From UBA1447 sp964627535 (GTDB lineage Bacteria > Bacillota > Clostridia > Oscillospirales > Acutalibacteraceae), in assembly GCA_964627535.1 (NCBI GenBank), contig CAZVJW010000008.1, positions 1 through 64,000 on the forward strand: DNA of 64,000 bases, read 5' to 3'. The notes under the pieces were generated by a model, which was not told the DNA's origin, made no database searches, and saw only the letters and a program-made list of their open reading frames with translations. The position numbers and the translations under genes were made by a program. Numbering within the stretch: position 1 is the stretch's first letter; every line of letters begins with the position of its first letter. Below, piece by piece: positions 1-8,624 of the stretch.

Positions 1-251
1 TTACCGGTTTCACCGGGGGTTCTCATGTCACACAAGCTGCCGATAACCGGAGTTGTGAGCGCGTCCCAAATTTTCACCAGCATAATGATTACGGCAAAAT
101 GTTCCGGTTTTACGCCGAGGCAGGTAACAAAAAACAGCATGGCATAACTGGTTGTAAATGTAAAACTGATTTCGCAACTGAAATCACCAAGGGCATATCC
201 TATTTTGTCACGCATGCCAAAAGGTCTTGCCGAAATCCCCGGTGCAGTCAT
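1..251 (-). CDS. GPH-family (MFS_2) sugar:cation symporter, N-terminal part
   Basis: The first 83 codons of a transporter that runs off the left edge of the window. The readable protein begins MTAPGISARPFGMRDKIGY, then LGDFSCEISFTFTTSYAMLF and a segment resembling the first helices and the helix 2/3 loop of glycoside-pentoside-hexuronide symporters (IWDALTTPVIGSLCD where the family usually has WDaxxDPxxGxxxD). Members import sugars or glycosides with a cation. The start at 251 is preceded by a GGTGG-type ribosome binding site. It lies 50 bp downstream of the MarR gene on the same strand, so the two may be co-transcribed and the regulator may control this transporter (inference). Substrate cannot be told. 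Confidence 0.75.
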   Translation of the reverse strand, partial: MTAPGISARPFGMRDKIGYALGDFSCEISFTFTTSYAMLFFVTCLGVKPEHFAVIIMLVKIWDALTTPVIGSLCDMRTPGETG

Positions 252-300
252 GATAATTCCACCTTTATAATTAAATAATTAAGCTGCCATTCAAGACTTT

Positions 301-777
301 TCAAACTTCACTCTCAGATTGAATACTGCCGGCAGGTTCAACAAACAAGTCCAATAAATTGTTGAGTTTACTTAAACCCGTGCAGATTTCCTGCAAATCC
401 TGTTTTGATAACTTTTCGCTCATTTTACGACGGAAGTTATAAACTTTTGTTTTTATTTCCTCCATCTTGATTTCGGCTGAATCGGTCAGTTCGATGATAA
501 CAACCCTTTTATCATCCTTTAGCCTCTTTCGGCGCACAAGCCCGGCTTTTTGAAGCCTTGAACAGATATTGGAAACATTGCTGTCAACCATTTTTAAATT
601 ATCGGCTATTTCGCTCACTTTCATGGAGCCTTTTCGGTCAAGGATCAAAAGAATACTGACCTGCTGGGATGTGAGCCCCTGTGAGGCAAATTGCTGGCTT
701 TTCACCCTTGCAAAGTTCGATGCTGCCTCCTGCATAAGAATATCTATCATAATACAGGATTCATCATTGTAGTTCAT
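301..777 (-). CDS. MarR-family transcriptional regulator
   Basis: A 158-residue protein with the MarR winged-helix fold. A helical N-terminus is followed by a helix-turn-helix around residues 35-75 (LTSQQVSILLILDRKG, then VSEIADNLKMVDSNVSNICS) and a wing around 80-100 (KDDKRVVIIELTD, with the typical D-D-K-R). Length and layout match the family, which binds palindromic operators as a dimer and is often released by small phenolic or metabolic ligands. AGGATGG lies upstream of the ATG. The gene is divergent from the alpha/beta hydrolase at 1114 and precedes the transporter fragment at 1-251. Its promoter overlaps a perfect inverted repeat (864-880), which suggests autoregulation and possibly control of the hydrolase (inference). 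The ligand is unknown. Confidence 0.88.
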   Translation of the reverse strand: MNYNDESCIMIDILMQEAASNFARVKSQQFASQGLTSQQVSILLILDRKGSMKVSEIADNLKMVDSNVSNICSRLQKAGLVRRKRLKDDKRVVIIELTDSAEIKMEEIKTKVYNFRRKMSEKLSKQDLQEICTGLSKLNNLLDLFVEPAGSIQSESEV

Positions 778-833
778 ATAAAACCATCCTTTTGCATTCG
801 TTATTTTGTAATGTATAATTCACAAATTTAATC

Positions 834-847
834 AATATTCGAATATT
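834..847. promoter_or_regulatory. 14-bp perfect palindrome in the marR-hydrolase intergenic region
   Basis: AATATTC followed directly by GAATATT is a perfect palindrome between the marR start and its predicted promoter. It is a second candidate regulator-binding site; AT-rich palindromes do occur by chance, so confidence is low. Confidence 0.35.
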
Positions 848-863
848 TAATCAGAATGTTACC

Positions 864-899
864 GTGATAAATGTTATCACAGTAAATATTCGCTGTCAA
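864..899 (-). promoter_or_regulatory. marR promoter with overlapping operator-like inverted repeat
   Basis: Read on the minus strand there is TTGACA (894-899), a 17-bp spacer and TAACAT (871-876), a good sigma-A type promoter. The -10 is embedded in a perfect inverted repeat, GTGATAA-3 bp-TTATCAC at 864-880. A repressor bound there would block the promoter, the usual arrangement for autoregulated MarR genes. The promoter and palindrome are seen directly; the bound protein is inferred. Confidence 0.6.
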
Positions 900-953
900 G
901 TACGATTATCGCAATAAAGCAACTTGACGGCTTTGAAATTGCGAATTATTTAC

Positions 954-983
954 TTGCATAAAAGACCGTGCCAATGTTAATAT
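954..983 (+). promoter_or_regulatory. Candidate promoter of the alpha/beta hydrolase gene
   Basis: TTGCAT (954-959), an 18-bp spacer and TAATAT (978-983) sit just upstream of the palindromic repeat at 995. An alternative is TTGACG (924-929), 17 bp, TATTTA (947-952). Either would place the repeat inside the 5' untranslated region of the gene at 1114. Confidence 0.4.
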
Positions 984-994
984 GATAATCATTA

Positions 995-1097
995 ATACTA
1001 ATCCCTCTTTAAAATATAGCTAAAAATTCAGCTCAAAAACCCATTTATCAAAGGTTTTTGCTTGATTTCATGGAGGTTTTATAATCGGGATTAGTAT
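995..1097 (+). repeat. ATACTAAT palindromic element, copy 1
   Basis: A 103-bp element bounded by ATACTAATCCC and its complement GGGATTAGTAT. Inside is a further hairpin, CAAAAACC / GGTTTTTG. It is almost identical, in reverse complement, to copy 10 at 63116-63218. It ends two bases before the AAGGAGGAG ribosome binding site of the hydrolase gene, so it would be part of that transcript's leader. Confidence 0.85.
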
Positions 1098-1113
1098 AAG
1101 GAGGAGTTTTACA

Positions 1114-2148
1114 ATGAAAGAGTTCACCTTCAATTACAGCAATCTGCAGGAATGGGAGCAACGAAAAAAAACAATCCGGTCCTATATTTCAAAGCAAACG
1201 GGGATAAATTTCTGTAAAACCGCAGAACCTGTTATTTGCATCGAAACAAATATTATGGATATGGGTAGCTATATTATCAAAAATGTTTGCTGGCAAACAC
1301 TTCATAATTATTATGTTGCCGGCAATATATACTTACCGAAAGATAGCGGCAACAAAATGCCTGCAGTGATGATGCCGCATGGCCATTTTGAGAACGACCG
1401 TTTTTATGATGACAACAATCAGCTTGCGCCTTCCTTGGCAAAACTCGGTTGCATGGCGGTTACATATGATATGGTCGGCAAGGGTGAAGACAAGGAAACT
1501 CCGCATGACAACAAATATAACAACGCAATTCAACTGCATAACAGTATCAGAATTCTTGATTATATATGCTCGCTCAGCTATATTGACAAAGAGTGTATAG
1601 CCATAACCGGAGCATCAGGCGGTGGCACCCAAACAATGATGCTCAGCGCAACGGACAGCAGAATAACAACAGCCATAACGGTTTGCATGCTATCTGCGCA
1701 TTTTCATGGCGGCTGCCTATGTGAGATGGGTATGAACTATTTTGAAGGAAAAGATTTTGAAACAACTACAGCCGAAATCGCCGCTATGTTCGCGCCGAAA
1801 GATATGCTGGTTATTTCGATAGGGACTGATTGGACAAAGAACACACCAAATGTTGAATTCCCTTATTTAAAAGAGGTATACAACTTGTATGAGGCTGGAG
1901 AAAAGGTGAAGAACGCTCACTTTGAAAAAGAGGAACACAACTACGGTCCAAGCAAAAGAAATGCCGCAATTCAATACCTTTCGGGCTTATTCAAGTTGGA
2001 TATCAGTAAATACAATGAGGCAGAAAATATTATTCCTCCGATAGAGACGTTAAAAAGCTATAACGAAAAGTATCCGAAACCGGCTGACGCTCTAACAAAT
2101 TCAAAAAAGATTTATGCCCAAATGCTTGATTATTATGGCAGCCGATAA
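1114..2148 (+). CDS. Alpha/beta hydrolase, dienelactone hydrolase/acetyl-xylan-esterase-like
   Basis: A 344-residue alpha/beta hydrolase without a signal peptide, so probably cytoplasmic. The nucleophile elbow is GASGGG with Ser168. The oxyanion-loop motif is MPHGHF near residues 88-92; the likely acid is Asp239 (SIGTDW) and the likely base is His275 (EEHNYG). The layout resembles large acetyl-esterase/DLH-like hydrolases found among sugar-degradation genes; the substrate is not evident. AAGGAGGAG lies 7 bp upstream of the ATG. The gene is the only plus-strand gene in the first 19 kb, is divergent from marR, and is bracketed by palindromic elements (995-1097, 2164-2321, 2339-2442). Control by the MarR protein is plausible but inferred. 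Confidence 0.75.
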   Translation: MKEFTFNYSNLQEWEQRKKTIRSYISKQTGINFCKTAEPVICIETNIMDMGSYIIKNVCWQTLHNYYVAGNIYLPKDSGNKMPAVMMPHGHFENDRFYDDNNQLAPSLAKLGCMAVTYDMVGKGEDKETPHDNKYNNAIQLHNSIRILDYICSLSYIDKECIAITGASGGGTQTMMLSATDSRITTAITVCMLSAHFHGGCLCEMGMNYFEGKDFETTTAEIAAMFAPKDMLVISIGTDWTKNTPNVEFPYLKEVYNLYEAGEKVKNAHFEKEEHNYGPSKRNAAIQYLSGLFKLDISKYNEAENIIPPIETLKSYNEKYPKPADALTNSKKIYAQMLDYYGSR

Positions 2149-2163
2149 AAAGATTTCGTATTT

Positions 2164-2321
2164 ATACTAATCGGCGATGAAAAGCGTTGTTAGATTTGCG
2201 ATGTTTTTTTGTACTGCACAAGGCGGATGACGATGCTTTGCTGTCGCAAGGCAAGGAGGACAACGCAGTACGGCGTAAAAAAGACCGCTAAGATTCAATA
2301 CGTTTTATCGGTGGTTAGTAT
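2164..2321. repeat. Longer MITE-like element with related ATACTAA termini
   Basis: A 158-bp element. The left end (ATACTAATCGGCGATGAAAA) and the reverse complement of the right end (ATACTAACCACCGATAAAAC) form an imperfect terminal inverted repeat of about 20 bp. An internal perfect pair GTACTGC / GCAGTAC is flanked by T and A runs. The interior is unrelated to the 103-bp family but the outermost seven bases are the same, so the two may share a mobilising enzyme (inference). It lies 15 bp after the hydrolase stop codon. Only one copy is present here. Confidence 0.65.
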
Positions 2322-2338
2322 TATATTCCATCCAATTG

Positions 2339-2442
2339 ATACTAATCCATCTTTAAAAACATAGCTAAAATTTCGGCACAAAAGCCCATTTGTCAAAGGT
2401 TTTTGCTTGATTTCATAGAGGTTTTATAATCGGGATTAGTAT
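2339..2442 (+). repeat. ATACTAAT palindromic element, copy 3
   Basis: A 104-bp copy in the same orientation as copy 1, with the same internal CAAAAnCC / GGTTTTTG pairing and a CCAT/GGGATT variant end. It lies between the convergent ends of the hydrolase gene and the gene at 2561, and is separated from the longer element by 17 bp. Confidence 0.85.
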
Positions 2443-2469
2443 GAGCGCATATAATTCATCGTTATACAG

Positions 2470-2514
2470 GAATGAACGCATTGAGAAAAACTCAATACGT
2501 CCATTCTTTTTTTT
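2470..2514 (+). terminator. Rho-independent terminator, probably bidirectional
   Basis: GAATGAACGCATTGAG, loop AAAAA, CTCAATACGTCCATTC, then eight T on the plus strand. On the minus strand the same stem is fully paired using two G-U wobbles and is preceded by eight A. It lies between the convergent genes at 1114 and 2561 and can serve both. Confidence 0.65.
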
Positions 2515-2560
2515 ATTCGTAAACCGATTTCATCCGCTAGCATAGAGAATCTCTTTTATA

Positions 2561-4654
2561 CTATTTCACATTTCTGACAGCATTATTAAAATCCAAATAC
2601 AGCGATGATCCTTCAAGCTCAAATAAAACTGTTTTACTTTCTCTTTTTGCTGTAACATATTCACTATCATACCGGTCATACTCCAAGTTAACAATACAGT
2701 TATCCACATAAAAACCACCTTTATTTTTAAGTGAATAGGATTTCCCGTTACTGCTGTATGACAAGGTTTCATTGTAAAATGAGCGTTTGTTTAATGCAAT
2801 TCTATTGATAAATTCTTCAAAGCTCTCCTTGCTTTCGTCGCTTGTTTCACAAATCCACCAGGCAACCTCGCCTTCCTGGATAAGATTGTTTCTTTTATAA
2901 GTGATGTCTTCCAAGCCCTCGGCATTAATAAATTTGACAGGGTTTCCGGTAATCAATGCAATATACGCTCCATCCTTTTCGCCAAAAATCATGCCTTCCG
3001 ATAACCTGTCTTCCTCAACCTTATCAAATAATCTAACCGGAAAATGTGCATGGGTGTATTTATATACTTTTCGGATTTTAATGCCTTTTATGCGTGTATC
3101 ATAGATGCTTAAGGTAATATTTTTATCCTGCGCTGCTGTGGGGATAACTCCGTCGCTCAGCCAAAAATTTCGCTTACCGTAGGTATCATACGGATTCGCG
3201 GCAAAAACAGCGAATTCGCCGACATTAACGGTCCAAATATGCTGCTGATTGCCGTACGTATTGGGGCAATACTTTTGCGCAGTTGCCTGTAAATAATACG
3301 GTGTTTTATAAGTATACATATTCGCTCTTTGAAGTACAATACCGTTTGAAAACGGATTTGCCAACCTTGTTCCGACAGGTAAAATTCCCGAAAATCTCAA
3401 CACCGAAAGGTTAAAAAATCTCAGTTCCTTAAAATTGCCGTTGTTAAAAAGCCTATGCTTCCGGCAATAAGCCAGTGTGTTTTCTATCGTTTCCGGATTG
3501 CTGAAGGATTCCATTGCCCACTGCATCATTATTTGGTTGTCCGCTTGACCGATAAGCCCTTTTTGTTTTAACTCCGAAAGATATAAACCATATGATGCTT
3601 TTAACTCGTTATAACTTTTATCTTTTGCTATTTTCGTTAAAACCTCAGGTATATCGTAACCGTCTTTCTTGCGGTATTTAAAATTATGCAGCATACCGTT
3701 GTAACCATCGTGTCTGAAGGTAATGCTGCCGCTGCTTGTGAGGCCTTTGTAAATATCGTCCCCTGCCATTTCGTTTATGACACAGCCGACGGAATTATAT
3801 ATATGCAGGGGGTTTTTGGCGTCATAATCCTCAACAGATGATAAGCGTCTGCCGTTTGCGTAGCAGCGCCCTGCTGTACTGCCGAATATACCATCGAATT
3901 GCCCCGTTGCCATATCATAGAGCATCAAATCCAGAATAATTTTCGCCTGAGTCCGTAATTTTTCATCCTCTGCGAAGTCAATAATCAGGCTTAATGGGGA
4001 AATATCCTCAACATAGTAGGTCGGAGAGTTCCACTCAATAAAACCATACAGCCATCTTTGTTCAAGCCATATTTTTATTCTGCTTTCGGCATGTGCCTTG
4101 TGCTCCGAAGCAGATTTACCGTCAACCGAAAAAATCGCGTCCGGCCAAAGCAACGCGGTAAGATACTCGGCGGAAGCCAGTTGTATTTGAAGATTCTCCG
4201 ACCACAGCACCATATTGTCTCTGCCTGCCATTGGCATAAAAAACCGGTAGCCTGTAAACGCCTGTTTGATTTTGGCTTCATATTCGGCCGGAACCTGCCA
4301 TTTTGCGGCATCTTCTGCGCCGTTTTCGCGCTTTTCTTTAGCTGTCAGCAGTACGCGAAGCGCGGTTTGAAAATTAAAAGTGGAACTTCCGTATCTGTCA
4401 TTGACCCCTTGCGCCAACTTGTCGGATACTGCCCAGTCTTCTTTTGTTACTGTTTTACCTGTGGACAGTTTCAGCAAAATGTCGCTAAATTCTCCATTTA
4501 CGCTTTTAACCTTGCTGCTTTTGGTTGTCAGCAGAATATATATAATCTCGCATAAAATAAACAGAATAGAAAGCGGCAGCAATACTATGCCGATAATCAA
4601 TACAAGTATTGTCAGTAACTTGCTTAAGAACGATCTTTGTTTAAAGCTTTTCAT
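2561..4654 (-). CDS. Membrane-anchored protein of unknown function (about 697 aa)
   Basis: I do not recognise a named family. An N-terminal hydrophobic stretch at about residues 10-45 (LLTILVLIIGIVLLPLSILF onward) would anchor it, followed by a large domain. Residues 180-420 look helical and contain WNSPTYYVED, FGSTAGRCY and RHDGYNGML; the last 250 residues look beta-rich. A helical toroid followed by a beta sandwich is typical of polysaccharide lyases, which fits the neighbours, but this is inference. The start is set at the ATG at 4654, because an upstream in-frame GTG at 4663 abuts the AGGAAAG ribosome binding site too closely. It follows the transporter-LRR fusion by about 100 bp on the same strand, so the two may form an operon. 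Confidence 0.7.
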   Translation of the reverse strand: MKSFKQRSFLSKLLTILVLIIGIVLLPLSILFILCEIIYILLTTKSSKVKSVNGEFSDILLKLSTGKTVTKEDWAVSDKLAQGVNDRYGSSTFNFQTALRVLLTAKEKRENGAEDAAKWQVPAEYEAKIKQAFTGYRFFMPMAGRDNMVLWSENLQIQLASAEYLTALLWPDAIFSVDGKSASEHKAHAESRIKIWLEQRWLYGFIEWNSPTYYVEDISPLSLIIDFAEDEKLRTQAKIILDLMLYDMATGQFDGIFGSTAGRCYANGRRLSSVEDYDAKNPLHIYNSVGCVINEMAGDDIYKGLTSSGSITFRHDGYNGMLHNFKYRKKDGYDIPEVLTKIAKDKSYNELKASYGLYLSELKQKGLIGQADNQIMMQWAMESFSNPETIENTLAYCRKHRLFNNGNFKELRFFNLSVLRFSGILPVGTRLANPFSNGIVLQRANMYTYKTPYYLQATAQKYCPNTYGNQQHIWTVNVGEFAVFAANPYDTYGKRNFWLSDGVIPTAAQDKNITLSIYDTRIKGIKIRKVYKYTHAHFPVRLFDKVEEDRLSEGMIFGEKDGAYIALITGNPVKFINAEGLEDITYKRNNLIQEGEVAWWICETSDESKESFEEFINRIALNKRSFYNETLSYSSNGKSYSLKNKGGFYVDNCIVNLEYDRYDSEYVTAKRESKTVLFELEGSSLYLDFNNAVRNVK

Positions 4655-4755
4655 GCTTTTCACTTTCCTGTTTCAACTTTTATTTCAATAATTTTACCCA
4701 GCCGTCTTTGCTGCAAAAGTTTACCTAAACAAAATTGTCCTGTGTTTTCACATAC

Positions 4756-7700
4756 TTAGTCAAGAAATTTTATCTGGCTGTCTTTTGAGGCGCCTGTTCT
4801 GTAGTTCCACTGGTAACCATTTGTGGTCACGCCTCTTTTTTCAAACTCCGCTTTCGTCATATTGAATGTAAAGCCGGTAATTTTTTTGTCTTTGCTGAAG
4901 GCAAAGTCCCCGATGGAGCGCAGCGTAGACGGGAAAACAATATCGCCTTCCAAATTTACATCGTACGAAAACGCGTCTTTGGCAATAACCTCGATACCTT
5001 CATTCAGCTTCAAACCCGTAAGCCCGTTGCATGTCCAAAAGGCCATCTCGCCGATTTCTTTGAGTGTGGACGGGAATATGATGCTTTTGAGTGTATCCAC
5101 CTTGTAGAAAGCATAATCCCATATCTTTATGACACCCTCCGGAATCTCATAAGTACTGTAAGGAGTCCATCCGCTCTCATCAGTGTTTTCGCTCGCTTCA
5201 TTAACAACCCCCATTGCTTCCTGGTATGAGCCTCTCCCTTCGGGATAGGCGATCAGTTCCTTTTCGTCGATTGTATAGAGAACTCCATCAATAGATTTGA
5301 ACCATTTGTTCGCCGGATCAACCTTTATTTCGCGCAAACTCTTACAGTTGTTGAACACCCATTTTCCGATATGCCGGATTTCGGGACCGATGGTGATACT
5401 TGTGAGATAGCTGTTGTTCGGCATTGAAAAATCGCCGAGAGCAACTATCGGCTCATACTCCCCGTTTTTGCCCGTAATATACTCTTCGGGCGCAGCACTA
5501 ATGGCAGTGAAGTACTCCTTAACCTGCTGCCAAAGCGGCGGTTTAATCTCTTTCTTCGCGTAATACAAATTGATTTTTTTCTGTGCGGAAAGTCCGCTGA
5601 ACTGCTCCAGGTAATAGCCGCTTAAGCCTTTGCCGTCGATATTGGCTGAATATGTATATTTTTCAGCTTTTGCGTTGGCTAATGTCTTGAAAGAAATGCC
5701 AAGCGATAAAGCAATTGTGATGGCTAGAACAACTGAAACGATTACCTTTACACTTTTTTTCACCACAAATTTCCTCGGCGGAATGTAGCGTTTTATTTCA
5801 CCGCCGTCCGCTTCAAAAACCGCCGCATCGGCTATGGCTCCTTCAATGTCCTCCTTCCGAAAAAGTCTTCTTTGCCAGCCTTCCATCGTGGTTTTATTGA
5901 ATACCGGCAGTGGAACATAGTCTTTTTCGTCCTTGTATGGACTAAACCTTCTTCTCTTTGCTTTTTTTGCTTTAGCATCTACCAATTCAGCTTCCTTCTC
6001 CTGCTTTCGTTTCAAGGCGGCTTTTCTTTCCTCTTCGTTCGCCTCCACCTTGAAAGCAGACGGTCTGCCGATAGCGCCGTTCTGCGTCAGGGACCCTTCC
6101 GCCTCAGCTTCCGTCCATGCGGCTTCCGAGCGTTCCTTCTGTTCATCCATTATTTGATCATGTTTTCGGTTTGAATAGTTGAAGAATGAATATGGAAATA
6201 TGCAGATGATATCACCGACAATACACAGCAGAGCGCCGAAAATCCACACTTTATACCGCACGCTTTGGTTAAAAAGTACGTCGTAGTCGGATGTCAAACC
6301 GTATGACCTGTATAGAATCGGAATAATCAGGGCAATCAAATAGACAATCGGAGCCTGGATCCAACCGAAAATGCTTTGATAACTTTCCAGGCGTTCGCCG
6401 CTGAGCCACATCTGATAATTGTTAATTTTTAATACTCATATTGCTGTTTGCATAACTGCTGGGGCTCATCACCGTATTGGCTATAAAATGCAGTATTATC
6501 AGTGCTACCGCCAGCGTAACGACGCCTTTTTGGTTGAAGAAAATAACCGCCAACAGTTCAAAGATATCGCAGGTAATGGCAATCGCGCGGGAAAATATAT
6601 ACAATTTTTTAAAGTCAAACCGTTTGATAATAAACGGCGCGACGAATCCTCCCGGACCCATGTAAAGTTGGGTAACCGTCATCAGAATAACGAGCCAGAC
6701 GCCGTCGGTCATGCGCAGCATATAGAACCATATACAGTCGCGCGCCAGCCTCGCCCCGGTTCCCAGTGTGTCGAAAGTACCGGAAATCATTGTAATCCAG
6801 CGGTATTTATTGCGGAGCACCGCGGTAACGCCTTCCCAAAAGCTGAAAGTAACCTTCTTTTCAATGGGCGGCTGCGGCAGACGCTCGCGCAGTTTCGGGA
6901 AGGTTAACAGAACAGGCACAAGCGACAAAACCATAAACGGAAAATAGACCCAGCGCATAGTTCTGATGTTTTCCGGGCCACCGAACTGCATGGCGAGAAT
7001 CGGAAGTGTCCAATCCGCTACAATAGTTCGCAGCGTATAGCCTATTTTGACGGGGTAGCACTCAAGAAGGAGGCGTTCATCGTTATTGGTGGTGCAAAAG
7101 CGGTACATATTAGCAACATAGCCTGCTGTGTTGCGGCCGCTATAGAGTGAGAAACAAAGATAAAGCCGCCAAAGCATATCGCCGTAGTTGTACTGTTTAA
7201 AATCCCAGAACAGGATGAAGCCCGCTGCAATTATGCGCAAAGGCGCATTGACATAAGGCCAGAATTTGTACCGCCCGTATTTCGGAATCAGGTGTTTTCG
7301 CAAAAGCATATCCCGGATGGAACCGTAACCGGTTAAAAAAACCTGTATGCCAAAAATCTTGCCAAACCCCTGAATAAAGGCTTCTCCGAAGGAGACAGGA
7401 CTGAAAATGATTAAGGAAAGCCCCAGAACGATTGCCGCGGAATAGACAGCAATCAGCTTATGTTCCGTCTTCTTTGCCATGCGTCCGAGATTATCAGCAA
7501 TCCCCCAGCCGAGAATGCTCCAAAAGTAGCCCAGTGGCGCACCTATCAAATTGATCGCCATAAAATCTATTGTATCAACCTGATAGTAACGCATAATAAG
7601 GTAACAGCCTGCTGAAAATGACAAAAACCCGTCAAGCGCATCATGCGTTCTATCGCAGGAAGTAGCAAGCGTCGTTGTAGCCCATTCCTTATAAGGCATA

Positions 7701-7831
7701 TCGAAGCCGGGGCGCGGCGTGTGCCAATGTGACTTTATCTCATGCACACCGGTCTTAATAAAGTCCCTGCCTTTATTCACTTTTTCTGCGGCTGTCAGCT
7801 TTGGTTTTTCGTCAGTTCCGGTTTTCGCCAT
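4756..7831 (-). pseudogene. GPH-family transporter fused to an LRR_5 (BspA-like) ectodomain, frameshifted
   Basis: Two adjacent reading frames form one gene of about 1025 codons. The first (7831-6422) holds most of a GPH/MFS_2 symporter and stops after NMSIKN. The next frame (through 6411) continues exactly where the family should, with YQMWLSGERLESYQSIFGW, two more membrane helices, a long charged cytoplasmic-looking linker rich in Lys/Glu, one extra membrane helix (KVIVSVVLAITIALSLGISF) and an LRR_5 domain with repeats such as IGKWVFNNCKSLREI and IGEMAFWTCNGLTGL. The total length is 3n+1, so one extra base near 6421-6430 explains the break. The start at 7831 is chosen over an upstream ATG at 7873 because AAGGGA precedes it. 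Sequencing error and true pseudogene cannot be separated here. Confidence 0.75.
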
Positions 7832-7863
7832 ACAAATTTCCCTTCGTAGATCGTTTACTTGGT

Positions 7864-8520
7864 CTATTCGCAAAATGTTTTAATAATCGGCAGCAGTTTT
7901 TTACGGAAAACGATGTAGCTGCCATGGCTTTCACCCTTAAGAATTTTCAGTGTGCTTTTTGGGATATGCTCGGCGATATTTCTTGTGTGTTCCTCTTTAA
8001 TTAAATCAAATTGGCCGGCAAGAACCAGCGCTTTTGCGGTTATCCTTTTCAGTTCATCGTTTGATATATCCGGCTGTTCGAGCATAAGCTTGGTCTTATT
8101 ATCTTTTGTAATAAAGTACATCAGTTTAAACAATTGAAACCAAATATTTTTTGTGCCTCCCGGTGCGGTGTTTGCACCGCTCACGATGAGTTTTTCAACA
8201 AGTTCCGGTGTTTTTGACGCAACGATCAGAGCGATAATTCCGCCGTCGCTGAAACCGTACAAATTTATATTCTTCAGGTTAAAAGTAAGAATAAACTCAA
8301 TCACGTCATCCGCCATATCCCGGTAGTCATATTCTTTGACTTTGCTGCTTTTGCCGTGGCCTCTTGAATCAATGGCATAAACTGTATATTGTTTGCTGAG
8401 CGGTTCAATAATTCTGCTGAATATCATGTGCGTCAAGCCGTTGGCATGGAGAAGAATCAGCGGCTTACCAGTGCCTCTTACTTCATAAAAGAGCTCGACT
8501 CCGTTCACTTCTGCAATCAT
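7864..8520 (-). CDS. Alpha/beta hydrolase
   Basis: A 218-residue cytoplasmic alpha/beta hydrolase of the small esterase/haloperoxidase type. Visible elements are the oxyanion strand LILLHANGL, the RGHGKS turn, the nucleophile elbow GFSDGG with its Ser near residue 92, the acidic-residue turn GQFDLI and the C-terminal ESHGSY with the catalytic His. Family members cleave esters, lactones or C-C bonds; the substrate is not evident. AGGAGATATGT precedes the ATG. It sits 32 bp upstream of the transporter-LRR gene and 104 bp downstream of a second GPH transporter on the same strand, which suggests a role in processing imported compounds. Confidence 0.8.
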   Translation of the reverse strand: MIAEVNGVELFYEVRGTGKPLILLHANGLTHMIFSRIIEPLSKQYTVYAIDSRGHGKSSKVKEYDYRDMADDVIEFILTFNLKNINLYGFSDGGIIALIVASKTPELVEKLIVSGANTAPGGTKNIWFQLFKLMYFITKDNKTKLMLEQPDISNDELKRITAKALVLAGQFDLIKEEHTRNIAEHIPKSTLKILKGESHGSYIVFRKKLLPIIKTFCE

Positions 8521-8624
8521 ACATATCTCCTTTATTAAAATACTCGACGGGGATTGCTCCGGCGTAGGTTTGCGCTGATGTATGTTTACATTTTTTTCAT
8601 TGTACTTTGTATATTTTTCTAAAT

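Noticed and set aside
995..1097. Palindromic elements as integron attC sites or tRNA-like genes
   Set aside because: There is no integrase, no recognisable R/L core sites and no cloverleaf with conserved T-loop. The copies are nearly identical, unlike attC sites.
4058..4555. 165-codon plus-strand open frame over the unknown membrane-anchored gene
   Set aside because: No ribosome binding site, low-complexity composition, and the opposite strand has a complete long frame with a good start.
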